A stretch of 53,724 nucleotides of DNA from Paludibacteraceae bacterium (GCA_024399545.1 JAKSNS010000014.1:1-53724); one strand, 5' to 3'. Shown: positions 8,115 to 18,276, counted from the first letter of the stretch. Made by a program: numbers and translations. The notes: generated by a model not told the origin, from the letters alone.

Positions 8115-9748
8115 TGAAAAAGACATTGACAATAAACCTGAACTCAACGGTTTTCAACATTGACGAAGATGCCTACGAGAAACTGCAAGGCTATCTGAAC
8201 GAATTGCGCCTTCACTTGGAAAAGGATGAACGTGAAGAGGTTATGCAGGACATTGAGGCAAGGGTTGGCGAACTGTTCGGTGAGCGGATAGGTCGTTACA
8301 AAAACGTAATCTCAATCGAGGATGTGGATAAAGTCATAGAGACGCTCGGCACGCCTGAGACGTTTGGTCCTATCACCGAGGAGAAAAAAGAGACATCAAG
8401 CCGCAGCCGCAAATTCTACCGTAGCGTTGACAATTGCAGGATTGCCGGTGTGGCAGGAGGTATGGCGGCATTGATAGGGTGGGACGTGAAATGGGTGAGG
8501 CTGATATTCCTTTTGCTTCTTTGTGCCTCATTTGGCTGGATGACATTGATTTACGTATTGCTTTGGATAATAGTTCCCGAAGCAAGGACTGTGGCGCAGA
8601 AACTTGAGATGCAGGGCATTGAGCCTTCGCTGCAAAATATAAGCGACTATTCGCACAACAATGTGCAGATGGAGCCTGTAAGGACAGACAACGTGGTGGT
8701 GACTCTGTTGAAAGTGATAGGTACGCTATTGCTTGTCCCTATGGTATTACTTCTCGTGTTAATCATTGTTGTATTGGTTTTCGCATTTATAACTGTGGCG
8801 TTCTCGTCGGCTCATGACCTGTTGGGAATTTCGGCGCTTGATTGCAATTGGGGTATTGCTGTGGCGTTTATCGTTTTCGCGCTTGCATCGGTGATAATCC
8901 CGTTGGTTTTCATAATCAAGATGATTATCAGGGCTATACGTCACACGAACAGGGAGACTAACCGTAAGACGTTCATTGTCTGGCTGATAATATGGATTTT
9001 GTGCGTGGTTGGCGCATTGTGTACACTCTTCCCTGTGATGAACAAAGGCATACCGGGTGTTAAGAAAGAACTTCGCAACATGGGTGTGTATGAGGATTAT
9101 GACCATGCGGATATGGTGACTGAGGTTAGGTGCGATGGGTTGGCATTCAATAAGATAGATGCAAACAAGGTGGAGGTCTATATTGTGAAGGATACGGTTG
9201 ACAAGGTGGAGGTCTCGGCGCCTGCCACTATTTTGAGGAGTATTACTACCAGTGTGATTGATAGCGTGTTGTTTATTGATGTGGTCAAGAAAATGCTTAA
9301 ATATGATTATATCAGGATTGTCGTCCATCATTCCGGCAGAATCAAAGACGTGGATGTCAATTCGGGTGCTGAGGTAAATGGCAGGATGTTTGCTGATAGT
9401 TGTTTGATAATCAATGCGGAATCTGGTTCTGAGGTTTCACTCGATGAACTTAACGCCGAAGGCAGGGTGGATATTAAAGCCCATTCAGGAGCGGAGGTCG
9501 AGGTTGAACGGTTGAATGCCTCGTCGGTAAACCTGAACCTCTCGTCAGGGGCAGCTGTCGAATTGTGTGGTATTGCGCAGACAATCAATGTCGTGGCAGG
9601 CTCTGGAGCATCCGTTGACCTGGAAGACCTGACGACAGACACCTTGTACCTGAACCTTTCAAGTGGTGCTAACGTGAAGCGCCCAAGACAGAGGTTTGTC
9701 GAAATCTCGAACAGGGACAACTCTTCCGTCAATGTGTCTTATCCATAA
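8114..9748 (+). CDS. PspC domain plus head-GIN (DUF2807) membrane protein
   Basis: This 544-residue protein has an N-terminal helical region (1-90, with a NEL--HLEKDEREEVMQDIEARV pattern), a PspC domain (about 100-157, with CRIAGVAGGMAALIGWDVKWVRLIF and LLWIIVPEAR), further membrane segments near 199-230, 247-272 and 288-308, and a C-terminal beta-helix-like GIN region (about 340-525). That region repeats short SG-A/S units: NSGAEV, ESGSEV, HSGAEV, SSGAAV, GSGASV, SSGANV. PspC proteins sense or buffer inner-membrane stress. The C-terminal repeat domain probably lies outside the cytoplasm. It follows PadR with a one-base overlap, so the pair is likely a regulator and its target. The exact function is unknown. 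Confidence 0.85.
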   Translation: MKKTLTINLNSTVFNIDEDAYEKLQGYLNELRLHLEKDEREEVMQDIEARVGELFGERIGRYKNVISIEDVDKVIETLGTPETFGPITEEKKETSSRSRKFYRSVDNCRIAGVAGGMAALIGWDVKWVRLIFLLLLCASFGWMTLIYVLLWIIVPEARTVAQKLEMQGIEPSLQNISDYSHNNVQMEPVRTDNVVVTLLKVIGTLLLVPMVLLLVLIIVVLVFAFITVAFSSAHDLLGISALDCNWGIAVAFIVFALASVIIPLVFIIKMIIRAIRHTNRETNRKTFIVWLIIWILCVVGALCTLFPVMNKGIPGVKKELRNMGVYEDYDHADMVTEVRCDGLAFNKIDANKVEVYIVKDTVDKVEVSAPATILRSITTSVIDSVLFIDVVKKMLKYDYIRIVVHHSGRIKDVDVNSGAEVNGRMFADSCLIINAESGSEVSLDELNAEGRVDIKAHSGAEVEVERLNASSVNLNLSSGAAVELCGIAQTINVVAGSGASVDLEDLTTDTLYLNLSSGANVKRPRQRFVEISNRDNSSVNVSYP

Positions 9749-9802
9749 CCCAGTGATTTCACTATAACTTGAAAAAATATAAACAATAAAATCTTATTTA
9801 TC

Positions 9803-10453
9803 ATGAAAGCAATTAATGTGGCAATTTATGCACTTTTGTTCTGGCTTTTTTCGTTAACTACGGCTAATGCTCAGACAGATTATTCTATCGAAACAAGACC
9901 TTTGAGCGGTTCTTTCACTTCAGTAAAGACAGACGGAAAGGTTGAGGTGACCATCGTCCATGACTCGGTCGATAAAGTCGAGGTCTATGCCCCAGTGAAA
10001 ATCATCGCTAAGGTAGAGACCAAGGTTGAGAATGGCGTTTTCACTGTCTATCTGAAAAAACGCCCAGCACGTCATGAGGTGAAACTGACCCTTCACTGCT
10101 CTGGCAAGATTGTAAACCTTGACGCAAAAGGCGACTCGGAAATCGAGACAAGGTGTCTTTCGGGTAAAGACCTTACTTTGAAGGCCTCAGAAGGTTCTGA
10201 GATAGATGTCAAAAAGGTTGACGCTACTGGTAAATTGACCATTGACGCACAGTCTGGCGCAGATGTCGATATTGACGTTGTCAACGTAAGTGAGCTTTTG
10301 GTCAATGCAACCTCGGGTGCTGACGTTGACCTGAAAGGGAATGCACAACGTGCGGAACTTAATGCCTCGGCAGGTGCGGAGATTGACGTGGAGGAGATGA
10401 GATTTGACAATATAAACGCCAGGGCAATATCCGGCGGTTGGATTAAAAGATAA
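9803..10453 (+). CDS. Secreted head-GIN (DUF2807) protein
   Basis: This 216-residue exported protein has a signal peptide (KAINVAIYALLFWLFSLTTANAQ) followed by one DUF2807 domain. Its repeated motifs (GDSEI, EGSEID, SGADVDI, SGADVDL, AGAEIDV) parallel the C-terminal region of the preceding PspC-GIN protein, and the opening DSVDKVEVYAPVKI matches DTVDKVEVSAPATI there. This suggests the two arose by duplication of a common domain. Bacteroidota DUF2807 proteins have been called putative adhesins, but no function is established here. It is separated by 54 bases from the upstream gene. Confidence 0.85.
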   Translation: MKAINVAIYALLFWLFSLTTANAQTDYSIETRPLSGSFTSVKTDGKVEVTIVHDSVDKVEVYAPVKIIAKVETKVENGVFTVYLKKRPARHEVKLTLHCSGKIVNLDAKGDSEIETRCLSGKDLTLKASEGSEIDVKKVDATGKLTIDAQSGADVDIDVVNVSELLVNATSGADVDLKGNAQRAELNASAGAEIDVEEMRFDNINARAISGGWIKR

Positions 10454-10565
10454 TATTGGAGCAACATTAAAAAAACATTTCTGAGGCGTGCGTAAGCTAA
10501 GCCATCCCACTAACCTATCTATAACCTAATAACATAATTATTAAACAACCCATAATTGAAGCTAT

Positions 10566-13061
10566 ATGTTACCAATAAAGAGAATAGCATCGCTTTTGGC
10601 TCTAACCCTTGTATTCGCAGGCGTTTCAGTCGCCCAAAATTTCAAAATTGCCGGTGTCGTCAATGATACCGCAGGGAACTCCATCCCTTACGCCACTGTA
10701 TCCCTCCTACGGCAGGATAGCACTTTGGCGGGTGGTACCATAACCGACGATTACGGACGTTGGAGCATTGAGAATGTCGCTAAGGGTAAGTATGTGTTGA
10801 GTGTTTCGTTCATTGGTTATCAAACCACAAGGCAAATTTTGCCGGTCTCTAAGAATGTCAACGATATCTCTCTGGTTCTCCGCGAAGAGGCTATAACCAT
10901 TCAAGGAGTCGAGGTGGTAGCAAAGCAGAGGCTCGTCGAGCGTCATGCCGACAAAATAGTGCTGAATGTCTCAGAATCCACTTTAGCTATCGGCAGCAAC
11001 GGCTCAGACATTCTCAAGAAATCGCCTGGCGTGAACGTTGACAAGGACGGCAATGTTACTGTGAATGGCAAAAGCGTTGAGGTCTATATCAACGGCAAAC
11101 CGTCGTATATGTCCGGCGAACAGCTGAGAGGACTGCTTGAGGGGACTGACGGCTCTATGATTGACAAAATCGAGATAATCACCAATCCTTCATCTAAATA
11201 CGATGCCGCAGGACAGGGTGGTGTCATCGACATCAAACTGAAGCGCAGCAAAGAGAACAGCGGTCTGAGCGGCACAGTGTCAGGACATTACGGAGGCATG
11301 TATTTCAGTGATATTGATAGGTATTCGCAGAACGACAACGTATCGCTGAACCTGAACTACAGCGGCAAGAACACTTACACGACGTTTATGCTCAGCCAGA
11401 GTTATGACGACCAGTTGGCGGTGGCAAACTCGAATACCGTGACACGGTTTAGTGATGCTTTTGACGGAGGCATCATGCACGAACTTGCCGTCAACGGCAA
11501 ATCCAAGTATGACAAATGCGATTTTCAGTATTATATGATGAGGCTGACTAACGACTGGATGATTGACGGAAAGAATACTTTCGGTTTCATTCTGCAAGTG
11601 CCTGTGTTTTCTTATTCTACTGACAGCAGGAAACCAAACACGTCCGAGACGCTGCTGGATGGTGTCAGAATACAGGCGCAGAATGCGCGGACGTACTCGA
11701 AGGCTTATTCGCCACAACACACTGCAAACCTGAACTATACACACACGTTTGCCGATAGCCTGATGCGTGAGCTGACCGTCAATGTGGATTACAGCCGTTT
11801 TGCGTCTGATAACAAAAACGATGCCTGGACTGAATATACGTCCGGTGCCCCTTACTATGGCAACTTTGAGAATGTCAGTATCAATACCGACATGAAGGTT
11901 AATATCTTTTCGGCAAAGGCGGATTTCCAGACTGCTTTTTGGAAGACCGGTATGATTGAGTGCGGCTTGAAGTGGTCTATGGTGAACACCGATAACCACA
12001 TGACAACCGATTCTGTCATAGGTGAGTATAGTTCGACAGATAGGCAGGATTTCAAGTACAGTGAGCAGGTCGGTGCGGCTTATATCTCTGTAGCCAAGCA
12101 GTTTGACAAACATTGGAGTGCCAAGCTGGGTCTTCGTGGCGAGTTGACGTACGCTAAGGGCGACTGGATTTCGGCTGACACGACGACAGGCGGCGACCCT
12201 TATTTCAATCTTTTCCCTACAGCGTACCTTGCTTACGCACCAACGGATAACTGGATGCTCTCCGCCTCTTACTCCAGACGTATCGGCCGTCCAAGCTATT
12301 CTCAGCTCGCCCCGTTTGTCAGATATATAGACTCTCGGACCAGAATGGTGGGCAACCCTGACCTGAAGCCTGAGACTGGTAATAATTTCTCGTTCAATGT
12401 CGCCTATTCGCAGTATGTCAGCCTCAGCTATGATTACGGTCAGGTGAGCGATATGAGAAATCAGCGTGTATATGTGCTTGACAATGGCGACGTTGAGTTG
12501 CATAATGAGAACTTCGGTAAATATCAGGCTCACTCCTTGACTCTTGCGCTGACCGAGATACCGTTGGTTCATGTCAAATCAACCAACACCACTTGGTTGA
12601 CGCTGACGGCAAACCTTACCGGTGGTTATTCGCTCAACGAGAACGCTGACTACCGTCAGGAGACTTGGTCTGCCTCTGTCTATGGTGACCTGACGCTTCA
12701 CCTTCCTTACGACATCAAGTTTGACATTGATGGTTGGTGGCAATCGCCTGTCGTGTATGGCTATATGAAGTGTCAGGAAATGTATATGATTAACGCAGGT
12801 ATCAAAAAGCAGTTCCTCAACAAGGCTCTGGCTCTGACCCTGAAAGTTGACGACATCTTCCGTTCTATGAGAATGGATGTTGAGATGACAGACGGGGGAG
12901 GCGCACAGTCTGTCGTTTATTACCAGAATTTTTATAACCAGAAAGTTACCGTAGGTCTCTCTTATAATTTCGGTAAGATGACTTACCATAAGTATAGGAA
13001 GGTGGGTAATCTTGAGGAGGGATCCCGTGTCGGCGGCAGTTCCGGGGGTATTGGTAAGTAG
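10566..13061 (+). CDS. Outer-membrane beta-barrel protein, TonB-receptor type
   Basis: This 831-residue protein has a signal peptide (residues 1-24, cleaved after SVAQ), then a carboxypeptidase-regulatory-like domain (about 25-110, with GVVNDTAGNSIPYATVSLL and FIGYQTTRQ), a plug-like domain (about 115-215, with SDILKKSPGVNVDKDGNV and IEIITNPSSKYDAAGQGGVIDIKL) and a long barrel of the OMP_b-brl_3 type that ends in an aromatic-rich strand. No SusD partner is present. Such proteins are related to TonB-dependent receptors but often have unknown cargo. Its location behind two GIN proteins and before two small envelope genes suggests a role in envelope homeostasis rather than glycan import. Confidence 0.85.
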   Translation: MLPIKRIASLLALTLVFAGVSVAQNFKIAGVVNDTAGNSIPYATVSLLRQDSTLAGGTITDDYGRWSIENVAKGKYVLSVSFIGYQTTRQILPVSKNVNDISLVLREEAITIQGVEVVAKQRLVERHADKIVLNVSESTLAIGSNGSDILKKSPGVNVDKDGNVTVNGKSVEVYINGKPSYMSGEQLRGLLEGTDGSMIDKIEIITNPSSKYDAAGQGGVIDIKLKRSKENSGLSGTVSGHYGGMYFSDIDRYSQNDNVSLNLNYSGKNTYTTFMLSQSYDDQLAVANSNTVTRFSDAFDGGIMHELAVNGKSKYDKCDFQYYMMRLTNDWMIDGKNTFGFILQVPVFSYSTDSRKPNTSETLLDGVRIQAQNARTYSKAYSPQHTANLNYTHTFADSLMRELTVNVDYSRFASDNKNDAWTEYTSGAPYYGNFENVSINTDMKVNIFSAKADFQTAFWKTGMIECGLKWSMVNTDNHMTTDSVIGEYSSTDRQDFKYSEQVGAAYISVAKQFDKHWSAKLGLRGELTYAKGDWISADTTTGGDPYFNLFPTAYLAYAPTDNWMLSASYSRRIGRPSYSQLAPFVRYIDSRTRMVGNPDLKPETGNNFSFNVAYSQYVSLSYDYGQVSDMRNQRVYVLDNGDVELHNENFGKYQAHSLTLALTEIPLVHVKSTNTTWLTLTANLTGGYSLNENADYRQETWSASVYGDLTLHLPYDIKFDIDGWWQSPVVYGYMKCQEMYMINAGIKKQFLNKALALTLKVDDIFRSMRMDVEMTDGGGAQSVVYYQNFYNQKVTVGLSYNFGKMTYHKYRKVGNLEEGSRVGGSSGGIGK

Positions 13062-13073
13062 GTTGTATCTTTT

Positions 13074-13107
13074 TGTATTTGTAAAATACAATGTGTTTAC
13101 AAATACA
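13074..13107. other. 12-bp perfect inverted repeat after the barrel gene
   Basis: TGTATTTGTAAA (13074-13085) and TTTACAAATACA (13096-13107) form a perfect stem with a 10-base loop. No T-tract follows, so it is a poor intrinsic terminator. It may mark an mRNA end or a protein-binding palindrome ahead of the next gene. Confidence 0.5.
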
Positions 13108-13133
13108 TAAGTAATTGATTATTTGTCTTTATT

Positions 13134-13141
13134 TACGTTTG
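13134..13141 (+). promoter_or_regulatory. Possible -7 element before the DUF4476 gene
   Basis: TACGTTTG fits TAnnTTTG 21 bases before the start codon, but a TTG lies 16 rather than 20 bases upstream. It is a weak candidate for an internal promoter. Confidence 0.4.
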
Positions 13142-13162
13142 TAATATGTAAAATATGGTGTT

Positions 13163-13624
13163 ATGAGAAGTTTTTTTGTTGTTTTGATGGTTGTCTTTTC
13201 TGTTTGTGTTAGTGCGCAGGATAGGCATTCGTCTCGAAGGGCAGTTCCTTCCGAATCTCATCGCAGGGCAGGGGTTTCCGACAATCGTATTAAGCCGCGT
13301 GTGCAACAGCCTTTGTATGTTGCCACGCCTGAGCAGGTGACGCTGATGATTGAGCAACTGAATAAATTGTCGTTTGCTCAGGATAAGGTCGATTTCGCCT
13401 ATTTCTGTGTAAAACTGTTGCCTATACCAGCGGAAGGGATTAGGAAACTGGCTGAGACTATGTCTTTCGACAGTGCGAAACTGGATTTCCTGAAGGAGGC
13501 TTTCAAGTATTGTCCTGACACTCTCAATTATATTGTAGTTGAACGGGCGTTCTCTTTTAGTTCGAGTGCAGAAGAACTCAGGAGGCATATCGAAAAGGAG
13601 TACCATTTTATTTACGCATATTGA
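13163..13624 (+). CDS. Exported DUF4476-like protein
   Basis: This 153-residue protein has a signal peptide (RSFFVVLMVVFSVCVSAQ). A basic, probably disordered segment follows (20-50), then a helical C-terminal domain with repeated SFAQDKVDFAYFC and SFDSAKLDFLKEA units. The F-x-KL-x-FLK pattern resembles DUF4476, a domain of unknown function seen in Bacteroidota exported proteins. It lies in the PadR/PspC cluster, one base upstream of a mini-PspC gene. The assignment to DUF4476 rests on pattern memory only. Confidence 0.7.
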   Translation: MRSFFVVLMVVFSVCVSAQDRHSSRRAVPSESHRRAGVSDNRIKPRVQQPLYVATPEQVTLMIEQLNKLSFAQDKVDFAYFCVKLLPIPAEGIRKLAETMSFDSAKLDFLKEAFKYCPDTLNYIVVERAFSFSSSAEELRRHIEKEYHFIYAY

Positions 13625-13625
13625 T

Positions 13626-13823
13626 ATGGATGGAAAAAGACCGCTGACCAAGTCAGCAAACAAAATGATTGGCGGCGTATGTGCCGGAATTGCCGAGTAT
13701 TTTGAACTCGACCCTACGCTTGTCCGTGTGGCATACCTGATACTCAGCCTTTTCACCGCAGCATTCCCTGGTTTGCTGCTTTACATCCTGCTGTGTATCG
13801 TGATGCCTGCCAAGATGAGATAA
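13626..13823 (+). CDS. Short PspC-domain protein
   Basis: This 65-residue protein is essentially one PspC domain: LTKSANKMIGGVCAGIAEYFELDPTLVRVAYLIL followed by a second hydrophobic segment ending in CIVMPAKMR. The ATG at 13626 begins one base after the stop of the DUF4476 gene; a longer frame extends upstream inside that gene but lacks PspC character. It is the second PspC protein of the cluster. A small inner-membrane partner that interacts with or modulates the larger PspC-GIN protein is a plausible but unproven role. Confidence 0.85.
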   Translation: MDGKRPLTKSANKMIGGVCAGIAEYFELDPTLVRVAYLILSLFTAAFPGLLLYILLCIVMPAKMR

Positions 13824-13847
13824 CTTAACTAACTTTGCTTTTTTATG

Positions 13848-13888
13848 ACAAGAGCCTGTTTTACACATTGTGAAAAACAGGCTCTTGT
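13848..13888 (+). terminator. Strong hairpin ending the PadR/PspC cluster
   Basis: ACAAGAGCCTGTTTT (13848-13862) pairs perfectly over 15 bp with AAAACAGGCTCTTGT (13874-13888). Only a short GTTT follows on the plus strand, so termination strength is uncertain, but the position right after the last gene fits. Confidence 0.65.
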
Positions 13889-14006
13889 GTTTAGGAATGG
13901 TGTGTATTTCATGATAACTGAATGTATAGGTCAGGGGTACGTCTATGGTTTGCATGGGCTACGTCTCTGAGGTGTGCAGAGAGGAAGAGCGGATGTGACG
14001 GTAGGT

Positions 14007-14125
14007 CAATTTCAGTCTCAGTATTTCAACAAAAATGTATGGCAGGTAAGTTAGTAGGAAGGGGTATGGACGTGAGACAGGGGGATGTGGGTTGATTTTT
14101 TGTTGAAATACTGAGACTGAAATTG
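14007..14125. repeat. 29-bp perfect inverted repeat with a 61-base spacer
   Basis: The left arm 14007-14035 and the right arm 14097-14125 are exact reverse complements. The G-rich spacer (14036-14096) encodes nothing obvious. It sits between two convergent transcription units, 14 bases from the prmA stop. The surrounding gap 13824-14138 has no gene. Confidence 0.9.
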
Positions 14126-14138
14126 GGGTAGGAGTATT

Positions 14139-14996
14139 CTATTTTGAAAATTTTGCGGCTACCCAGTTGTTTTCGCTTTTATGTGACTTATATTCCAAAC
14201 CTACAGCTTCAGCCACTTTTCTGATTATATCCATATCTTCTGCATAAAAACCGCTGACAAAGAGCGAGCCACCTTTGGTCAATGAGTTGACGTAAAGGGG
14301 AATGTCTTGTGTGAGAATATTGCGATTTATGTTTGCGAATATGCAATCAAATCCCGTTCGCAGCGATTCTATTGCGCTTGCATCTCCCAAAACCACTTGA
14401 ATGTCAGATACATTATTGATTTTGGCATTGTCAATGGCGTTTTCCGTTGACCAGTGGTCAATGTCTATTGCCACAACTGGCAACGCATTACGTTTGCGTG
14501 CCAAAATGGCAAGTACAGCAGTGCCACAACCCATATCAAGAAAAGCCTTGTTTTCAAGCTCTTCTTCCATGATATAACTCAGCATCATCCTTGTCGTCTC
14601 GTGATAGCCACTGCCAAATGCCTGAACAGGATTTAACTCTATATAGTATTTGAATTTCCCGTCTTGGTATTCTTGCTTTCTGGAGGTAGGGTAGATGACC
14701 AGCTTGTCGTCAACCTCTATAGGCTCGAACGAGTTTTGTTCCCATACTGCATTCCAGTTTTGCTCTTTGACAAGCTCCTCCCTATACGCTATCTGACAGT
14801 TATATGTCTCTGTCGCATCGTTGATTATGGAGAGCAGGGTAGATTTGTCGTAGAGATTCTCAGGAATGTAGGCGTTGAAACCTAACGAAGTCTCCTCGAA
14901 ACTTTCAAAACCGGCATCGCCAAGGTAAGACATAAGTATATCCTTGACAAAGCCGGCATTGTCCGTAATTTTGAGTGTAATCTTGTGGTAATCCAT
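14139..14996 (-). CDS. prmA: Ribosomal protein L11 methyltransferase
   Basis: PrmA uses S-adenosylmethionine to methylate ribosomal protein L11. The 285-residue product has an N-terminal substrate-recognition domain (about 1-110) and a Rossmann methyltransferase domain with LDMGCGTAVLAI (motif I), VVAIDID (motif II) and FANINRNIL (motif IV). FGSGYHETTRMML is the signature segment that precedes motif I. The ATG at 14996 overlaps the gltX stop (TGATG); a TTG three bases upstream was rejected. It is the last gene of the aspS-gltX-prmA translation operon. Confidence 0.93.
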   Translation of the reverse strand: MDYHKITLKITDNAGFVKDILMSYLGDAGFESFEETSLGFNAYIPENLYDKSTLLSIINDATETYNCQIAYREELVKEQNWNAVWEQNSFEPIEVDDKLVIYPTSRKQEYQDGKFKYYIELNPVQAFGSGYHETTRMMLSYIMEEELENKAFLDMGCGTAVLAILARKRNALPVVAIDIDHWSTENAIDNAKINNVSDIQVVLGDASAIESLRTGFDCIFANINRNILTQDIPLYVNSLTKGGSLFVSGFYAEDMDIIRKVAEAVGLEYKSHKSENNWVAAKFSK

Positions 14997-16510
14997 CAAC
15001 TTAGCTGCGAAAGTGCGTAATCCATTCTGCGGAGGGTCTCTTCGCGACCAAGGATAGACGTAAGCTCAAACATTGCAGGTCCTTTGAGTTCCCCGACCAG
15101 CATAAGCCTGAACGGGTTCATGACGTTGCCAAGACCATATTCTTTTTCTGCGCACCATTCTTTGACATACGCTTCAAAGCCCTCAAGGTCAGAGTAGTCC
15201 TGCCATTCGGCAACTTTGCTGCGCAGTTCTGTCATCATACCGTGAGTCTCAGGTTTCCAACGCTTTGCAACGTCTTTTTCGTTGAATGTCTCAGGTGCCA
15301 CCCAGAAGAATGTGCAGAGAGGCCATAGTTCACGCACAAGGCTCACACGACTTTTCATATAGTGTACAACCTGTATTGCTTTTGCCAAATCCGCCTCTAC
15401 ACCTGCCTCTTTGGCATCTTTTATCATCATCTCGGCCAACAGCCTTTCGTCAGCCTTCTGAATATACTCTTTGTTGAACCATTTGCCTTTTTCGTAGTCG
15501 AATTTGGCTCCTGCCTTAGAGCATTTATCCAATCTGAACAGGTTGATGAGGTCGTCCATTGTCATGAGTTCCTGATCGTTGCCTGGGTTCCAGCCCAACA
15601 ATGCAAGGAAGTTGATGACAGCCTCTGGCAGATAACCGCTTTCACGGTAACCCGATGATTTGTCGCCTGTCTTAGGGTCATGCCACTCTAACGGGAAAAC
15701 AGGGAAACCCAGTCTGTCGCCGTCACGTTTTGAGAGTTTGCCATTGCCGTCAGGTTTCAGCAAGAGTGACAAGTGAGCGAACCGTGGCATTGTATCTTCC
15801 CATCCAAAGAACTGGTAAAGAAGCACATGGAGTGGGGCAGAAGGCAACCACTCTTCGCCGCGGATGACGTGCGTAATCTCCATCAAGTGGTCGTCCACGA
15901 TATTGGCAAGGTGGTACGTAGGCAGGTCGTCAGCGGATTTGTATAGAACCTTGTCATCAATGATTGAGCTGTTCACATGAACGTCCCCGCGGATGATGTC
16001 GTGAACGATAATCTCCTGATTTGGTTCTATCAATGCGCGCACAACGTATTTCTCGCCACTGTCAACCATTTTCTTGACCTCGTCAGCCGGAAGTGTAAGC
16101 GAGTTGCGCATCTGCATTCTCGTTGAAGCGTCATACTGGAAATTCTTGATTTCATTGCGTTTAGCCTCAAGTTCAGCGGCTGTGTCAAATGCTATGTAGG
16201 CGTGACCTGAGTCAAGAAGCTGCTTGACGTATCTGCGGTAGATGTCCCTGCGTTCCGACTGGCGGTAAGGACCATAGTTTCCACCGTACGATACACCTTC
16301 GTCAAACTTGATGCCAAGCCATTCCAAAGACTCTTTTATATACTCCTCAGCACCAGGAACAAAGCGCGAAGAGTCTGTATCCTCTATTCTGAAGACCAAT
16401 TCGCCGCCGTTCTGACGTGCGAAGAGGTAGTTGTAAAGGCATGTGCGAACTCCGCCTATATGAAGCGCACCTGTGGGTGATGGTGCGAAACGAACACGAA
16501 CTTTTCCCAT
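14996..16510 (-). CDS. gltX: Glutamyl-tRNA synthetase
   Basis: This class I synthetase charges tRNA-Glu. The 504-residue product has the usual length. The HIGH motif appears as [12 protein letters not shown] near residue 11, the zinc-less Rossmann core continues with [11 protein letters not shown], and the KMSKS loop is [12 protein letters not shown] near residue 260. The C-terminal helical anticodon domain follows. It lies five bases downstream of aspS and overlaps prmA. Whether it is discriminating or also charges tRNA-Gln cannot be decided here, since no gatCAB or glnS gene is in view. Confidence 0.96.
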   Translation of the reverse strand: MGKVRVRFAPSPTGALHIGGVRTCLYNYLFARQNGGELVFRIEDTDSSRFVPGAEEYIKESLEWLGIKFDEGVSYGGNYGPYRQSERRDIYRRYVKQLLDSGHAYIAFDTAAELEAKRNEIKNFQYDASTRMQMRNSLTLPADEVKKMVDSGEKYVVRALIEPNQEIIVHDIIRGDVHVNSSIIDDKVLYKSADDLPTYHLANIVDDHLMEITHVIRGEEWLPSAPLHVLLYQFFGWEDTMPRFAHLSLLLKPDGNGKLSKRDGDRLGFPVFPLEWHDPKTGDKSSGYRESGYLPEAVINFLALLGWNPGNDQELMTMDDLINLFRLDKCSKAGAKFDYEKGKWFNKEYIQKADERLLAEMMIKDAKEAGVEADLAKAIQVVHYMKSRVSLVRELWPLCTFFWVAPETFNEKDVAKRWKPETHGMMTELRSKVAEWQDYSDLEGFEAYVKEWCAEKEYGLGNVMNPFRLMLVGELKGPAMFELTSILGREETLRRMDYALSQLS

Positions 16511-16515
16511 AAAGT

Positions 16516-18276
16516 TTATTGATTAGCCTGTTGTTTTACGATAAGTGCCAACTCGTCAAGCTGTGACTGGTCAAGAAGTGACGGAGCGTCAATCATTACG
16601 TCACGACCTGCATTGTTCTTAGGGAACGCAATACAGTCGCGTATAGAGTCAAGTTCCGCAAACAGAGATACATAGCGGTCAAGACCGTATGCCAGACCAC
16701 CGTGAGGAGGCGCACCGAATTTGAATGCGTTCATTAAGAAGCCGAATTGCTCCTCAGCTTTCTCAGGTGTGAACCCTAAGAGCTCGAACATTTTGTGCTG
16801 CAATGCGCTTTCGTGAATACGTATTGAACCACCGCCAACCTCCACGCCATTGATTACCATATCGTATGCATTTGCACGTACCGCACCTGGGTCAGTGTCA
16901 AGCAGAGTAATATCTTCTGGTTTTGGCGATGTGAATGGGTGGTGCATTGCGTAGAATCTTTGGTCTTCCTCGCTCCACTCGAAGAGTGGAAAATCCACAA
17001 CCCAAAGGCAAGAATAGACGTTTTTAGGGCGAAGACCCAACTGGTTGCCCATCTCCAGACGCAATTCGCAGAGTTGCTTGCGGGTTTTGTTGGCATCATC
17101 GCCACTCATTATCAATATAAGGTCGTTTGGCTCGGCAGACATAGCCTTTTTGAGGTTTTGCAGAACCTCCTGTGAATAGAATTTATCAACACTTGATTTC
17201 ACGTTGCCTTCTGCATCTACTCTTGCATAGACAAGTCCCTTGGCACCAATCTGTGAGCGTTTTACGAAGTCTGTCAGTTGGTCAAGCTGTTTGCGCGTAT
17301 ATGTTGCGGCACCTTTTGCGCAGATACCGCCAATGTATTTCGCATTATCGAATACAGAGAAGCCGTAGCCTTTCATAACGTCCATCAACTCGACAAAACG
17401 CATGTCAAAACGTGTATCTGGCTTGTCTGAACCATAGTATTTCATCGCGTCATGCCATGTCATTCTTGGGAGTTTTGGAATGTCGATGCCCTTAATCTCC
17501 TTGAATAGATGTCTGGTCATACCCTCGAACATATTAAGGATGTCCTCTTGCTCGACAAATGACATTTCGCAGTCTATCTGCGTAAACTCAGGTTGGCGGT
17601 CGGCGCGCAGGTCTTCGTCACGGAAGCATTTGACAATCTGGAAATAACGGTCAAAACCGCTGACCATAAGCAATTGTTTGAAGGTCTGAGGCGACTGAGG
17701 AAGGGCATAGAACTGCCCCTGGTTCATACGGCTTGGAACGACAAAGTCGCGTGCGCCTTCAGGGGTGGATTTTATCAGCACTGGTGTCTCGACCTCAAGG
17801 AAACCCTTAGAGTCAAGGTATCTGCGAACCTCGAAAGCCATGCGGTGACGGAGTTCCAGGTTTTTGCGTACGCACTGCCTGCGAAGGTCAAGGTAACGGT
17901 ATTGCATACGTATGTCGTCACCGCCATCTGATTCATCCTCTATTGTGAACGGAGGGGTGGCTGAGGTGTTGAGGATGTTGAGACTGTTGACGATAATCTC
18001 AATATCTCCTGTAGGTATTTTTGCGTTCTTTGCGCTGCGCTCAGCAACTGTACCTACTACTTGGATGACAAATTCACGACCAATATGGTTGGCTTGTTCG
18101 CAAAGTTCCGCATTGACCTCGTTGTTGAAAACCAACTGGGTTATTCCGTACCTGTCGCGCAGGTCAACGAAGGTCATACCGCCCATCTTGCGTGAGCGTT
18201 GTACCCAACCCGCAAGCGTCACCTGCTGGTTGAGATTGGCGAGTCTGAGTTCGCCACAAGTGTGTGTTCTGTACAT
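16516..18276 (-). CDS. aspS: Aspartyl-tRNA synthetase
   Basis: This class IIb synthetase charges tRNA-Asp. The 586-residue product begins with an OB-fold anticodon domain ([34 protein letters not shown]). The catalytic core follows with [43 protein letters not shown] (motif 2) and the bacterial GAD insertion. The final motif 3 is [13 protein letters not shown]. The length fits the bacterial type. It is the first gene of the aspS-gltX-prmA operon and is divergent from the Nif3 gene. Confidence 0.96.
   Translation of the reverse strand: MYRTHTCGELRLANLNQQVTLAGWVQRSRKMGGMTFVDLRDRYGITQLVFNNEVNAELCEQANHIGREFVIQVVGTVAERSAKNAKIPTGDIEIIVNSLNILNTSATPPFTIEDESDGGDDIRMQYRYLDLRRQCVRKNLELRHRMAFEVRRYLDSKGFLEVETPVLIKSTPEGARDFVVPSRMNQGQFYALPQSPQTFKQLLMVSGFDRYFQIVKCFRDEDLRADRQPEFTQIDCEMSFVEQEDILNMFEGMTRHLFKEIKGIDIPKLPRMTWHDAMKYYGSDKPDTRFDMRFVELMDVMKGYGFSVFDNAKYIGGICAKGAATYTRKQLDQLTDFVKRSQIGAKGLVYARVDAEGNVKSSVDKFYSQEVLQNLKKAMSAEPNDLILIMSGDDANKTRKQLCELRLEMGNQLGLRPKNVYSCLWVVDFPLFEWSEEDQRFYAMHHPFTSPKPEDITLLDTDPGAVRANAYDMVINGVEVGGGSIRIHESALQHKMFELLGFTPEKAEEQFGFLMNAFKFGAPPHGGLAYGLDRYVSLFAELDSIRDCIAFPKNNAGRDVMIDAPSLLDQSQLDELALIVKQQANQ

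Noticed and set aside
11280-12572. Long open frame on the minus strand inside the outer-membrane barrel gene
   Set aside because: It is the antisense shadow of a clearly coding gene and shows no family-like sequence.
14007-14125. Invertible promoter switch driving a neighbouring gene
   Set aside because: Both flanking genes end here rather than start, and the spacer has no clear TAnnTTTG promoter. Inversion remains a test, not a claim.
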